A stretch of 64,000 nt of DNA from UBA6224 sp963800205 (GTDB taxonomy: Bacteria > Patescibacteriota > Saccharimonadia > Saccharimonadales > UBA4665). Below are positions 32,667 through 40,709 of this stretch, in pieces (the first letter of the stretch is position 1; each line of letters begins with the position of its first letter). The notes under the pieces were generated by a model. The model worked only from the letters and a program-made list of their open reading frames with translations. It was not told where the DNA came from and made no database searches. A program made the position numbers and the translations under genes. The stretch is taken from the NCBI GenBank assembly GCA_963800205.1, contig CAWCZQ010000005.1:434001-498000 (forward strand), given 5' to 3'.

Positions 32667-32712
32667 GAACCAAAGAAAAAGCCCGACTGATGTCGGACTC
32701 TTTCTTTGGTTC
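32667..32712 (-). terminator. Orphan long palindromic terminator
   Basis: About 20-bp arms (GAACCAAAGAAA...GCCCGAC / GTCGGACTC...TTTCTTTGGTTC) with a 4-nt loop. Its outer arm includes the GGTTC of the duplicated tRNA 3' end. Confidence 0.75.
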
Positions 32713-32726
32713 CGGGGGCAGGACTC
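32705..32726. repeat. 22-bp duplicate of the tRNA-fMet 3' end (orphan copy)
   Basis: Exact 22-bp match to 32908-32929, which is the T-arm 3' strand, acceptor 3' strand, CCA and three further bases of tRNA-fMet. The rest of the tRNA is absent here. Confidence 0.85.
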
Positions 32727-32869
32727 CGTCGTCGCCTATGGCTCCTTTGGGATAGCCTGGTCTTATCCTCTGTGCAAGCACCTGCGGGCAAGCCTGCGTT
32801 ATCGCACCAGCGACTACGATATTTTGTCTACGCAAATTCTCTGTCGCAGAACCGAGGCTTGCCTCGAAA

Positions 32870-32914
32870 AACCAAAATAAAACACCCACATTCTGTGGGT
32901 GCCTCATTTTGGTT
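32870..32914 (-). terminator. Terminator of tRNA-fMet
   Basis: Core stem CACCCACA-TTC-TGTGGGTG (32883-32901) extended outward by AACCAAAAT / ATTTTGGTT, so the outer arm pairs with the CCA end of the tRNA; T-rich on the minus strand. Confidence 0.85.
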
Positions 32915-32984
32915 CCGGGGGCAGGACTCGAACCTGCGACCTCGTGGTTATGAGCCACGCGAGCTGCCGCTGCTCCACCCCGGG
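32910..32984 (-). tRNA. Initiator tRNA-fMet (CAT)
   Basis: 75 nt with encoded CCA. Acceptor CCCGGGG/CCCCGGA leaves a C1:A72 mismatch, the mark of bacterial initiators; A11:U24 in the D stem also fits. Anticodon loop CTCATAA; the stem CGTGG/CCACG has only two of the three G:C pairs usual in initiators (U29:A41 replaces one). Confidence 0.95.
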
Positions 32985-33052
32985 TTATCGCTTATAGGTA
33001 GTTTACTTCTAGAAAACTGACCTGAGTATCTTACCAACTATACCAAACCGTG

Positions 33053-33508
33053 TCAAACCTCTTGCTGGCGATGCATAAAAAAGTTCACCCACGAACGGAA
33101 ATTTTGCTCCCAAAAGGGCAGCTCTGAGCTGGCCGAGCCATTTTTGGCCGCCTTGTCCAAATCGATGGTATGCGCCATAGCAACGGCCTTTGGCACAATA
33201 AGTTCCGTTTCGCCGGGCGCAGCTAAGCCAAAGTTCTGGCGGGCAGATAATTCTAAGTATTGATCGGTCTTGTAGTAATTGTTCTGGAGCTTAAGGTTTT
33301 GATTGGACAGTTCCTGGAGGCTGTTTTCTTGGTGCAGGGCCGAAATTTGCTTCTGGAGCCGGTAATTACTGTCGATTGTCTTGACGCCGCTCCAACTCAC
33401 CAGCAGTACGACAACGCCGAACAACAGTAACCCTACCACTCGAATATCATGTAGTTCTTCGAGATAGGTACGATAGCGCTTGATATACTGTTGCAGTTGC
33501 TGAGCCAT
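33053..33508 (-). CDS. FtsB/DivIC-like septum formation protein
   Basis: 151 aa: a short cytoplasmic N-terminus, one membrane helix (VVGLLLFGVVVLLVSW, about 25-40), a coiled coil (KQISALHQENSLQELSNQNLKLQNN, about 54-78) and the motif YLELSARQNFGLAAPGETELIVP typical of the DivIC/FtsB family. Belongs to the divisome sub-complex that activates septal wall synthesis. A longer C-terminus (about 40 aa) than usual. TATACT lies 8 nt before the start. Divergent from tRNA-Ile2. Confidence 0.85.
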   Translation of the reverse strand: MAQQLQQYIKRYRTYLEELHDIRVVGLLLFGVVVLLVSWSGVKTIDSNYRLQKQISALHQENSLQELSNQNLKLQNNYYKTDQYLELSARQNFGLAAPGETELIVPKAVAMAHTIDLDKAAKNGSASSELPFWEQNFRSWVNFFMHRQQEV

Positions 33509-33607
33509 TAATTACCAGTATATAACCTCGCTGCAATCTGGTATACTCATCTTCGTTAACCATACGCTACCAAGTCTCGAAAAGACGGCGTTTATGCAAA
33601 ACGGCGA

Positions 33608-33683
33608 GGGGGTGTAGCTCAGTGGTTAGAGCAGTCGGCTCATAACCGATTGGTCCCTGGTTCAAGTCCAGGCACCCCCACCA
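33608..33683 (+). tRNA. tRNA with CAT anticodon, probably tRNA-Ile2 (lysidine-modified)
   Basis: 76 nt with encoded CCA. Acceptor GGGGGTG/CACCCCC, D arm GCTC/GAGC, anticodon stem GTCGG/CCGAT with loop CTCATAA, variable TGGTC, T arm CCTGG-TTCAAGT-CCAGG. Distinct from the initiator and elongator Met genes nearby and similar in its GAGCA...TTGGTC layout to bacterial tRNA-Ile2. The assignment as Ile is by exclusion and the presence of tilS. Confidence 0.82.
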
Positions 33684-33710
33684 CAACTGCCATTTTCTAA
33701 AATGATAGGC

Positions 33711-33740
33711 CTAAAAGTCACTATGCGGTGACTTTTTTAG
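33711..33740. terminator. Bidirectional terminator after tRNA-Ile2
   Basis: AAAAGTCAC-6 nt-GTGACTTTTTTAG. It also overlaps the 3' end of the convergent permease gene. Confidence 0.85.
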
Positions 33741-34477
33741 TTTGCATCCCGCCGGACAAACAGCACCGCAGCAATAATTAGGCCGACAAGGATATATACT
33801 CCCGTCACTACCGCAGCATTAACAGCACTGTATGCCGCGCTAGAAGTTTCTCCGATGACCTGAAACAGCGAGCGATACGGTAAGTATTTGGCGTTGTCTT
33901 TCAATAGTAAGCTAGCGACATTTTCAATAGTCGTCGGGGCCACAAAGAACACAACTATCGCACCGACTTGATTTCTGATAATGGCGGCAATAATCACGGC
34001 AAACATGGTGTACCCCCAGCCGTAAAACAGGCTTCGCCACAATACCGATGCAACATCGAACGTCTGTGGCCCTACGGTGTGCCCATGGAGTTGGGCGCCC
34101 ACATAAGCCGACAATGGCGACAGTAGGCAGAGCACAAGTGTAAATATTACTGCAAATGATGAAGCCACTAACACTTTAGCAAAGAGGGTTTTTAATCGAT
34201 TATTGGTAGCTGTCAACGTATACATGATGGTGTTGTAGCGATATTCGTGGACCACCAACAACAAGGCCACAATAGCAGCAAATATACTCACGACCGTCAC
34301 GGCGCTGGTTATTTGGTCTTGCAGATAGTTTGGCCACTGCAAGGCTTCGGGTTGTTGACGCCAGCCATTGAGAAAGCCGGCCACAAACAACACAATGACG
34401 ACAGCCACGCCGCTGACGATATAGGTTGAGCGGATTGTGGCTAACTTGCGGACTTCGGATTTGAGTTCAGCAATCAT
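33737..34477 (-). CDS. ABC-2-like transporter, membrane subunit
   Basis: 246 aa, six predicted membrane helices (near residues 18-36, 55-75, 100-130, 145-170, 172-190, 220-240). The motif LLVVHEYRYNTIMYTLTATNNRL is typical of ABC-2 membrane proteins paired with GldA/NatA-like ATPases. Overlaps the ATPase gene by 4 nt (ATGA). Substrate unknown. Confidence 0.82.
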   Translation of the reverse strand: MIAELKSEVRKLATIRSTYIVSGVAVVIVLFVAGFLNGWRQQPEALQWPNYLQDQITSAVTVVSIFAAIVALLLVVHEYRYNTIMYTLTATNNRLKTLFAKVLVASSFAVIFTLVLCLLSPLSAYVGAQLHGHTVGPQTFDVASVLWRSLFYGWGYTMFAVIIAAIIRNQVGAIVVFFVAPTTIENVASLLLKDNAKYLPYRSLFQVIGETSSAAYSAVNAAVVTGVYILVGLIIAAVLFVRRDAN

Positions 34478-35388
34478 GACTCCTTACCCTCCTGTTGCGT
34501 GGCATATTCCTGCGCCTCGGCGGTTAGTTCTAGGAAGGCTTCTTCTAGCGACGCTGATCGATTAACAAGCTCGTACACCGGTACTTTAGCCTTAAATGCG
34601 ATATTGCCAACTTCCTGGCTATTCGACCCGGTAATGGTTAAACCGTCATTGTCTTTGGTATACGCAATATGCTTTTTTGTGAGGGCTTGCGCCAGTTTGT
34701 TGGTGTGTGGCGTACGGACAAACACTCCCGTATGCGTGCTGCCAGACAAAATAGTTGCCATCGAGGTGTCTGCAATTAACCGGCCACGGCCAATCACCAC
34801 GATGTTATCGGCCATGAGTGCCATTTCACTCAGAAGGTGGCTGGAAATGAACACCGCATTGCCGTCCTTGGCGTAATTCTTGATAAACTCTCTGAGCCAC
34901 GCAATACCTTCTGGGTCTAAGCCGTTGGCCGGCTCGTCAAGCAGCAGATACTTTGGTGAGCCCAGTATGGCGGCGGCTATGCCCAGGCGCTGGCTCATAC
35001 CCAAACTAAATTTTCCCGGACGCTTGTTGGCGACCGCCCGTAGACCAACTATATCTAAGACTTCATCAACGCGAGAAATGGCGACGCCACCTGCATCTGC
35101 CAGAACTTTTAGGTGATGACGTGCTGTCCTCGTCGGATGAAAGGCTTTTGCTTCTAGGAGAATTCCGACCGCCTGCGAAGGCCGGCTATACTCTGTAAGC
35201 CTTTTGCCATCAAAGGTCGTCTCGCCCTTGCCTTTATCCAGTCCCAGCATAAGCCGCATGGCGGTAGATTTACCGGCACCGTTCGGACCCAAGAAGCCAG
35301 TTACTTTTCCCGTTTCGACCGTAAAAGAAATATCATCAACAGCAATCTTTTTGCGGTACTTCTTACTTAAACCTTGGGCTTCGATCAT
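34474..35388 (-). CDS. ABC transporter ATP-binding subunit
   Basis: 304 aa. Walker A FLGPNGAGKSTAMRLMLGL (about 32-50), signature FSLGMSQRLGIAAAILG, Walker B YLLLDEPANGLDPEG, H-loop FISSHLLSEMALMAD, and a C-terminal ~85-residue regulatory extension. Drives the overlapping permease. TATACT lies 7 nt before the ATG. Confidence 0.93.
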   Translation of the reverse strand: MIEAQGLSKKYRKKIAVDDISFTVETGKVTGFLGPNGAGKSTAMRLMLGLDKGKGETTFDGKRLTEYSRPSQAVGILLEAKAFHPTRTARHHLKVLADAGGVAISRVDEVLDIVGLRAVANKRPGKFSLGMSQRLGIAAAILGSPKYLLLDEPANGLDPEGIAWLREFIKNYAKDGNAVFISSHLLSEMALMADNIVVIGRGRLIADTSMATILSGSTHTGVFVRTPHTNKLAQALTKKHIAYTKDNDGLTITGSNSQEVGNIAFKAKVPVYELVNRSASLEEAFLELTAEAQEYATQQEGKES

Positions 35389-35475
35389 TGATATGAGTAT
35401 ATCACCACTGTTATTCCAGTACCTAACAACAATGAGGGCATGCTACGGTACGCGTTACAAGCTGTCTAGCACTGC

Positions 35476-35988
35476 TTAGCGAGCGTGTGTCATCGGGCCA
35501 ATGTGTTTTGAACCTAAGTGGACGTGGCCCGTCACCATGGCGGCGATCAAAATCTTTTGAAGAGTTCCGGAGACAGCCCCAGGCTGCATGGGCTGATTTC
35601 GATAGACAAAATTGCCTTTTTCAACATAGTTGTCTTCCTCAGAAACGGACGGGAGTGGCTCTGCTTCAATCGCAGCCAAGCCAAAGGCTACCGCCGCCTC
35701 AAAGAACAGCAGCGCATCGATAATGTGCACTGAGCCGCCAAAGGTACGCACCAATGCAATGCCCACAAAAGATAGCGACACCGCACCAAGTATACGGCGA
35801 AATCGCAAGCTACGCGGCGGATTCGTGACAAATAAACCAATCATCATGACTATCAAGATAACTCGCGCAATGTTCATGATGTCAGATGTTGATGCCAGCC
35901 ACATGGCTGCGCTGTTTGGAATGAGTACACTCCCCGCGATTAGAGCGAGGCTGATGATAATCGAACCAGCATAAACTGCCTTATCCAT
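35476..35988 (-). CDS. Hypothetical membrane protein (170 aa)
   Basis: 170 aa with four hydrophobic segments (about 5-24, 40-56, 66-84, 88-106) and a polar C-terminal ~60 residues (EEDNYVEKGNFVYRNQPMQP, ending HIGPMTHAR). GGGAGG before the start gives a strong ribosome site, so this gene has a conventional leader. No family recognised. Confidence 0.65.
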   Translation of the reverse strand: MDKAVYAGSIIISLALIAGSVLIPNSAAMWLASTSDIMNIARVILIVMMIGLFVTNPPRSLRFRRILGAVSLSFVGIALVRTFGGSVHIIDALLFFEAAVAFGLAAIEAEPLPSVSEEDNYVEKGNFVYRNQPMQPGAVSGTLQKILIAAMVTGHVHLGSKHIGPMTHAR

Positions 35989-36081
35989 AAGAACCTCCCT
36001 TACTTACTTGAACTTGGTTCGATAGTAACAAGGAGGAGTGGGTAGCTCTGTAAGATAACTGACAAGATAGTAAAAATATGG

Positions 36082-37083
36082 TCAAGCTACAGAGGTGGAA
36101 GCGGCCATATTTAACAACAAAAGCAGCTCCTCTGTAGAGTTCGCTGCCATAAGCTTTTCGCGCAGCTCTTTGGCCCCATCAAAATCGCTTATGTATATCT
36201 TGCAGAATTTATTGAGGGTATGTATTGGCCTTTCGCCAGCTGTCCACGTATCGGCAAACAGCTCCACGTGCCGCTGATACAGCGCTATGCGTTCGGCAGG
36301 CTCAATTTTGTGCCAATGGCTTTGGTCGGCAAACACATACGGATCATGGAAGATTCCACGACCTATCATCACGCCATCTAAACCATGCTCATCAATAAGT
36401 TTCAAGCCATCGGAGCGATTAAGTATGTCGCCGTTACCCACCAGTAGCGTATCGGGCGCAATCTGGTCGCGGAGTTGCCGCAAGGTACCGAATTCTTCCC
36501 AGTGTGCTGGTACTTTGCTCATTTCTTTTTTCGTCCGAGCGTGGACGGTCAGCATGTCGAGTTGATGGCCCAGCAAAAACTCATGCCAACTCAGGTCAAT
36601 CGTGTTATACCCGAGCCGAGTTTTTACACTCACCGGTAACTTGCCAGCGGCGCCCTGCTGAGTGGCGGCAATAATTTCGCTGGCGAGGGGGCGGTCATTA
36701 ATCAGGGCACTGCAGGCACCTGCCCGCACCTCCGCCTTAGCTGGGCAGCCCATGTTGAGGTCTATGCCGACGAAGTTGATGCCCTCCGGCAGGCCAAACT
36801 CTCGAGCCAGGCTGCCATCGGCAATTTCTTGAGCGGTTTTATAAAAATTCTCAGGTTTGAGGCCCCATATGTGAGCAACGAGCGGCTGCTCGGTTTTGGT
36901 AAACCGTAATTTTTTGAGCAGTCGTGGCCGGCCAGGGCTCTGCAGCCCGTCGACATTGGCAAATTCTGTAAAAAATAAGTCAGGGGGGGCAATCGAGTGC
37001 ACCATGCGGCGAAATACCGAATCGGTCACGTCGTCCATCGGCGCCAATACAAAAAACGGCTGGGGCAGCTTATACCTATGCAT
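36082..37083 (-). CDS. dus: tRNA-dihydrouridine synthase
   Basis: 333 aa TIM-barrel flavoenzyme that reduces uridine in the D loop of tRNAs. Family blocks: FVLAPMDDVTDSVFRRMV at residues 11-28, GIDLNMGCPAKAEVRAGACSAL (catalytic Cys region, about 108-129), PVSVKTRLGYNT, LTVHARTKKEMSKVPAHWE, LLVGNGDILNRSDG and GVMIGRGIFHDPYVF. The subtype (DusA/B/C) cannot be assigned safely. TACAAT lies 7 nt before the start. Confidence 0.93.
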   Translation of the reverse strand: MHRYKLPQPFFVLAPMDDVTDSVFRRMVHSIAPPDLFFTEFANVDGLQSPGRPRLLKKLRFTKTEQPLVAHIWGLKPENFYKTAQEIADGSLAREFGLPEGINFVGIDLNMGCPAKAEVRAGACSALINDRPLASEIIAATQQGAAGKLPVSVKTRLGYNTIDLSWHEFLLGHQLDMLTVHARTKKEMSKVPAHWEEFGTLRQLRDQIAPDTLLVGNGDILNRSDGLKLIDEHGLDGVMIGRGIFHDPYVFADQSHWHKIEPAERIALYQRHVELFADTWTAGERPIHTLNKFCKIYISDFDGAKELREKLMAANSTEELLLLLNMAASTSVA

Positions 37084-37112
37084 TTCGTCTATTGTACAGA
37101 GTTTGTCTGGTC

Positions 37113-37925
37113 CTACGAAGGCTGAAGACCATTGCTATTATAAAATTCATCTAATTGTTGGCTGAGCCGGTCCTGTGCGAGCCCAATATGTCGTTCACTG
37201 TTTTGAAATAGTAAACCAACTGATCGATTGTATTCGCTAGCGACATGCAGCATACCACCCCAATGGCGTATTCGATCTTTTTGCGATCCTCGGAAGAGTT
37301 TGTGAGCCAAGGCATTGGTCATGTCAACGTATTCGTTCGGCGTCAGCTCATGCTGATCACGCAAGACCTGCATCATGTTCGTAAAGCTACCCTGCCAGGC
37401 CTGGGTAGCCTTGATGCGCATATCTGCTTCGCGAGTACGCCAATAGCCAGGGGTGCGTTGCCACTCTGATAATTGGCTGAGGAGTTCGCCCTCCTGATGA
37501 AGTCCTGTTAACACCGTTTCGTGACGCTGCTTTTTAGTATCCAGCGAAGATAATAGAGATTTTAGTTCTTTTTCGCGCGTACGAAGATCACCTGTCGCAA
37601 CATTGGCTGCCAGCGTCTTATTACGAATAGATGCCATAAAAGAGGATTGATTGCGTATCACCACCTCATACTGTTTCGTATTAAGGGCCAGTCCGTTGAC
37701 GGCATTGTTTCCGTGCACTCCATAGAGCCCCTGACGAAGCGTGTCTGGTTCCGTGCGGACAAGGGAGACCTCTGTTAATCGGTGGTGTGGCGGCACCTCA
37801 TATTCTTTTCCCAGAAGTGTCGGTATGCTTCCAAAGGCTCGCCGCTGTTCAGGATTGAAACGCTCGGGCGCCGCTGGCATGTCGGGTAGTGCCGGCTGGA
37901 AGCTCTCTGGTTGTCGTTCGGGCAT
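37113..37925 (-). CDS. Hypothetical protein (270 aa)
   Basis: 270 aa, soluble, no signal peptide. Pro-rich start (ESFQPALPDMPAAPERF), a globular part (SLVRTEPDTLRQGLYGVHGN), then long helices with coiled-coil character (LRTREKELKSLLSSLDTKKQ and RLSQQLDEFYNSNG at the end). Start ATG overlaps the stop of the 117-aa gene (TAATG), so they are coupled. No family recognised. Confidence 0.65.
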   Translation of the reverse strand: MPERQPESFQPALPDMPAAPERFNPEQRRAFGSIPTLLGKEYEVPPHHRLTEVSLVRTEPDTLRQGLYGVHGNNAVNGLALNTKQYEVVIRNQSSFMASIRNKTLAANVATGDLRTREKELKSLLSSLDTKKQRHETVLTGLHQEGELLSQLSEWQRTPGYWRTREADMRIKATQAWQGSFTNMMQVLRDQHELTPNEYVDMTNALAHKLFRGSQKDRIRHWGGMLHVASEYNRSVGLLFQNSERHIGLAQDRLSQQLDEFYNSNGLQPS

Positions 37926-38278
37926 TACGATTCCTTGTTATGCCGCATAGCCTCACGTGCTTCGGCTATACCACGGTTTATCCGTTCTTGCTGTTCCGGC
38001 GTGTCGTTATTGCGCTGCCATGATAATCGATCAATGCCATGTTTGGGGTTGCTGCCATCGTGCGGTTCTACCGAGGCAGTATCGAGTTCAACAAATTGTC
38101 CCATTGCGGTAGGACCTAGCCGTGATTCTATCGCTTCGGCAGTAAAATCGCTGTTGTCGGGAGCTTCTATGCCCAGCTTACGATAGGCCTCATTATAGGA
38201 CACACCCTCTGTATCAACGATGTGATCAAGTTGCGCTTCAAATCGTGACTGGTTTTCGTACTGGTGTGAGTTAGACAT
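37925..38278 (-). CDS. Hypothetical protein (117 aa)
   Basis: 117 aa, soluble and acidic, rich in Asn/Gln/Glu, no recognised domain (FEAQLDHIVDTEGVSYNEAY, RRINRGIAEAREAMRHNK-like helix at the end). First gene of a two-gene unit with the 270-aa protein. Preceded by a clear promoter with -10 box 7 nt before the ATG. Confidence 0.62.
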   Translation of the reverse strand: MSNSHQYENQSRFEAQLDHIVDTEGVSYNEAYRKLGIEAPDNSDFTAEAIESRLGPTAMGQFVELDTASVEPHDGSNPKHGIDRLSWQRNNDTPEQQERINRGIAEAREAMRHNKES

Positions 38279-38285
38279 AAGCTAT

Positions 38286-38314
38286 ATATTAGCATAAAAG
38301 TGCTAATTTGGCAA
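38286..38314 (-). promoter_or_regulatory. Promoter of the 117/270-aa gene pair
   Basis: TTGCCA at 38309-38314, 17-nt spacer, TAATAT at 38286-38291, then 7 nt to the ATG. Leaderless layout. The spacer holds the inverted repeat TTAGCA...TGCTAA, reminiscent of half CIRCE arms but without CTC/GAG. Confidence 0.7.
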
Positions 38315-38330
38315 TGGTGCTTATGGTTCG

Positions 38331-39440
38331 CTATTCCCAGCGGAAGACGCGGAAGGCGATCACATAAATGACGACCATCCATACAGCCATCAAACCAATT
38401 TGCGGGCCAATATCCACCAGGTGCTTCCCTTCGGTCACGACAAGGCGCAAACCATCAATTACAGGGGTGAGAGGGAGATATGTCGTGATATTTTGCAGCC
38501 AGTCAGGCATCAAAAAGCGCGGAAAGAACGTACCGGACAAAAACATCATCGGAAATACCACAATATTACTGAGTGGCGCCGCTTGCCGCTCATTTTTGGC
38601 CCAGCCACCAATAGCCAATCCGATGCCTAGTATCATCACCACGCTAAAGACTACAAAAAGAGCTATCTCTAGATAATTGCCAACTACTTTCAGGTTGAAT
38701 ACCGTCAGCGCTACCGCGAACATCACTGCCAGACTCACCAAGCCAATGGCCGCTTGTGAAATCGCCGTGGCTAAGAAATACTGCCAGACCCGAATCGGGG
38801 TGGTGTGTAACCGACGCAAAATGCCCTGCTTTTTTAGTTCAGGAAAGACATTGACCGGGCCAAATATACCAAGGCCGATGATAGCAAAGCCGAGTAAGCC
38901 AGCAAACGCATAGTCAAATGCCCGCAGACTACTGTTGTTAATCGGCTTGCCCTGAACCGAGAACGGCTCTGTAATTTGCACATACTTGGCATTGATCCCC
39001 TTGAAGACACCACCTAATACCGTCACAAGGGTCTGCCCTGCCTGATCGTTATTGCGCGTGTAATATACCTCTGCTTGCCCAGTCGGGTTGGCGCTATCGG
39101 CTGGCGTGCCACCAAAGTCTTTTGGCAGCACAATGGTGCCGTCGATCTGGCTTTTGCGCATGGCGTCTTTGGCTTGCTCAAATGTTTTAATACCGGACTT
39201 GACCTTAAACGTCTCGTCTTTGGTTAATTTTTGGGTAAATGAGCGTGCGAAGGCGCTATCTGAGCGGTTCAGCAACGCAACATTGAAGCTGACATTATTA
39301 TCGCCACTGTTGAGGCCGCCAAAAATAAACAAGAAAATAACCGGGAACAAAATTCCAAAAAACAACGCCAGTCGGTCACGGAAGAAACGCTTGGTATTAA
39401 GCCGAGCAAATACCCAGACGGTAAATAATTTCTTTTGCAT
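38331..39440 (-). CDS. ABC-2 type exporter, membrane subunit with large extracytoplasmic domain
   Basis: 369 aa. One N-terminal helix (ALFFGILFPVIFLFIFGGL, about 27-45), a ~130-residue extracytoplasmic domain (NVALLNRSDSAF to GGVFKGINAKYVQ), then five helices from about 178 to 365. The layout matches the YhgE/ABC2_membrane_3 type exporters of drugs or lipids. It lies 1 nt after its ATPase gene. Confidence 0.85.
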   Translation of the reverse strand: MQKKLFTVWVFARLNTKRFFRDRLALFFGILFPVIFLFIFGGLNSGDNNVSFNVALLNRSDSAFARSFTQKLTKDETFKVKSGIKTFEQAKDAMRKSQIDGTIVLPKDFGGTPADSANPTGQAEVYYTRNNDQAGQTLVTVLGGVFKGINAKYVQITEPFSVQGKPINNSSLRAFDYAFAGLLGFAIIGLGIFGPVNVFPELKKQGILRRLHTTPIRVWQYFLATAISQAAIGLVSLAVMFAVALTVFNLKVVGNYLEIALFVVFSVVMILGIGLAIGGWAKNERQAAPLSNIVVFPMMFLSGTFFPRFLMPDWLQNITTYLPLTPVIDGLRLVVTEGKHLVDIGPQIGLMAVWMVVIYVIAFRVFRWE

Positions 39441-39441
39441 A

Positions 39442-40203
39442 CTAATCCCGTAGCGCCTTTCCGGTCAGGTCAATAAAGACATCCTCAAGGTTGGCTTGCT
39501 CCACCTGTTGTTCTTTTTTGAAACCCTTTTTAATCAACTGTTTGATGAGGTTTTTGGGCGTATCGAGCTCCACGATTTCACCTCGATCCATAATAGCCAC
39601 CCGGTCGCACAAAAGCTCGGCTTCGTCCATGTAGTGCGTCGTCAATAACACCGTGACGCCCCTATCGCGGACCATTCGGATAAGGTCCCATAAGTTGCGC
39701 CGAGCTTGTGGATCCAATCCGGTGGTTGGTTCGTCCAGGAAAAATACTTTGGGGCTATGGACCAAGGCCGCCGCAATACTCAGCCGCTGGCGCTGACCGC
39801 CCGATAGCGATTCGGCATACGAATCTTTCTTTTCGCCCAGCTGGACGTCATCCAAAAACTCCTGAGTATTTACCTTTTCGCCATATGCCGCCGAAAACTG
39901 TTCGATAATCTCGGATAATTTTTGCTTATCCTGAAATGAGGGACTTTGTGGCTGCACGCCTATGACGCGCCGGACATCCCATGGGCGCTTGGCGACGTCA
40001 ATGCCATCAACCAGCACCGTGCCTGCGTCTATGGTTCTCATGGCTTCAATCATTTCGAGCGTGGTTGTTTTGCCAGCGCCATTGGGCCCCAATATGCCAA
40101 ACACCTCGCCCCGACGCACGTCAAAACTTATATTCTTGACGACCTGCTTGTTGTCGTAGCTTTTACTGAGATCTTTTACTGAGAGAATAATATCTTTTTT
40201 CAT
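39442..40203 (-). CDS. ABC transporter ATP-binding subunit
   Basis: 253 aa. Walker A ILGPNGAGKTTTLEMIEAM (about 35-53), Q-loop GVQPQSPSFQDK, signature LSGGQRQRLSIAAALV, Walker B VFFLDEPTTGLDPQARR, H-loop LLTTHYMDEAELLCD. Partner of the adjacent ABC-2 subunit. Confidence 0.94.
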   Translation of the reverse strand: MKKDIILSVKDLSKSYDNKQVVKNISFDVRRGEVFGILGPNGAGKTTTLEMIEAMRTIDAGTVLVDGIDVAKRPWDVRRVIGVQPQSPSFQDKQKLSEIIEQFSAAYGEKVNTQEFLDDVQLGEKKDSYAESLSGGQRQRLSIAAALVHSPKVFFLDEPTTGLDPQARRNLWDLIRMVRDRGVTVLLTTHYMDEAELLCDRVAIMDRGEIVELDTPKNLIKQLIKKGFKKEQQVEQANLEDVFIDLTGKALRD

Positions 40204-40237
40204 AACTTATCTAAAAGTAGCACCTCAAGACCAAAAT

Positions 40238-40271
40238 AAAAACATCCGAGTTACGTAACCCGGATGTTTTT
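40238..40271. terminator. Bidirectional terminator
   Basis: AAAAACATCCGaGTTAC / GTAACcCGGATGTTTTT, between the 64-aa gene and the exporter ATPase gene. Confidence 0.85.
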
Positions 40272-40287
40272 GTAGCTAATCGACTGA

Positions 40288-40482
40288 CTAGGCGCGCTTG
40301 ACGGTCAAGAAACCGTTGCGTGGGTTTTCGTTAACTGTGTAGCCGTCTGGCAAGTCACAACCCTCTGGGCGTTCGTCCTTGCTGAAGTAGTAAATGCGCT
40401 GGTTCTTACCACCGCGAAGGGTGACTTCTTTGGAATTAAGATAGTACGTAACGCCCTTTGAGTTCGTGTGCTTGTAAGCCAT
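40288..40482 (-). CDS. Small basic protein of a CPR-type conserved family (64 aa)
   Basis: 64 aa: MAYKHTNSKGVTYYLNSKEV, RGGKNQRIYYFSKD, PRNGFLTVKRA. No membrane segment; about a quarter Lys/Arg/Tyr, suggesting an all-beta nucleic-acid-associated fold. Proteins of this appearance are frequent and conserved in Saccharibacteria and other CPR genomes but remain uncharacterised (from memory, not searched). It is a single-gene unit with a strong promoter, a GGGAG ribosome site and a strong terminator, so expression is probably high. Confidence 0.75.
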   Translation of the reverse strand: MAYKHTNSKGVTYYLNSKEVTLRGGKNQRIYYFSKDERPEGCDLPDGYTVNENPRNGFLTVKRA

Positions 40483-40520
40483 GTAGCTTCTCCCTCTCTT
40501 ACGAATTAGTTGGTACCCCT

Positions 40521-40550
40521 AACATACTCTGGGGTAAATTTATTTGTCAA
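40521..40550 (-). promoter_or_regulatory. Promoter of the 64-aa protein
   Basis: Perfect TTGACA at 40545-40550, 18-nt spacer, TATGTT at 40521-40526; leader of about 30 nt with AGAGGGAG. Confidence 0.75.
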
Positions 40551-40709
40551 CCCTGATAAATCGTTTTTGCACCCCAGTAGTGGCAATATGGTCATGTTTT
40601 TATAGCGTTTTTGTGTATAAACAAGAGAAAAATTATTGCTCTTATGGCTACTCATGTATTACACTGGTCGGTATAACCATAAACGCTTAAAGAAGGTGGT
40701 GTAAGAAGT

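Larger units (their letters stand above)
32560..32869. other. Hairpin-rich non-coding spacer between the 299-aa gene and tRNA-fMet
   Basis: A 400-bp gap without a credible gene. It contains many short perfect stems, for example CGAGGC-TT-GCCTCG (32853-32866), GAACC-TGT-GGTTC near 32618, and GGCTTTGC-type repeats, plus an orphan copy of the tRNA-fMet 3' end (32705-32726) and a long palindromic terminator (32667-32712). Confidence 0.5.

Noticed and set aside
32705..32929. 22-bp direct repeats as attachment sites of an integrated element
   Set aside because: Only about 180 bp lie between them, without integrase or cargo, so a tRNA-tail duplication explains them better.
38286..38314. TTAGCA...TGCTAA as a fourth CIRCE
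   Set aside because: The arms lack the CTC/GAG part and the N9 spacing does not fit the operator.
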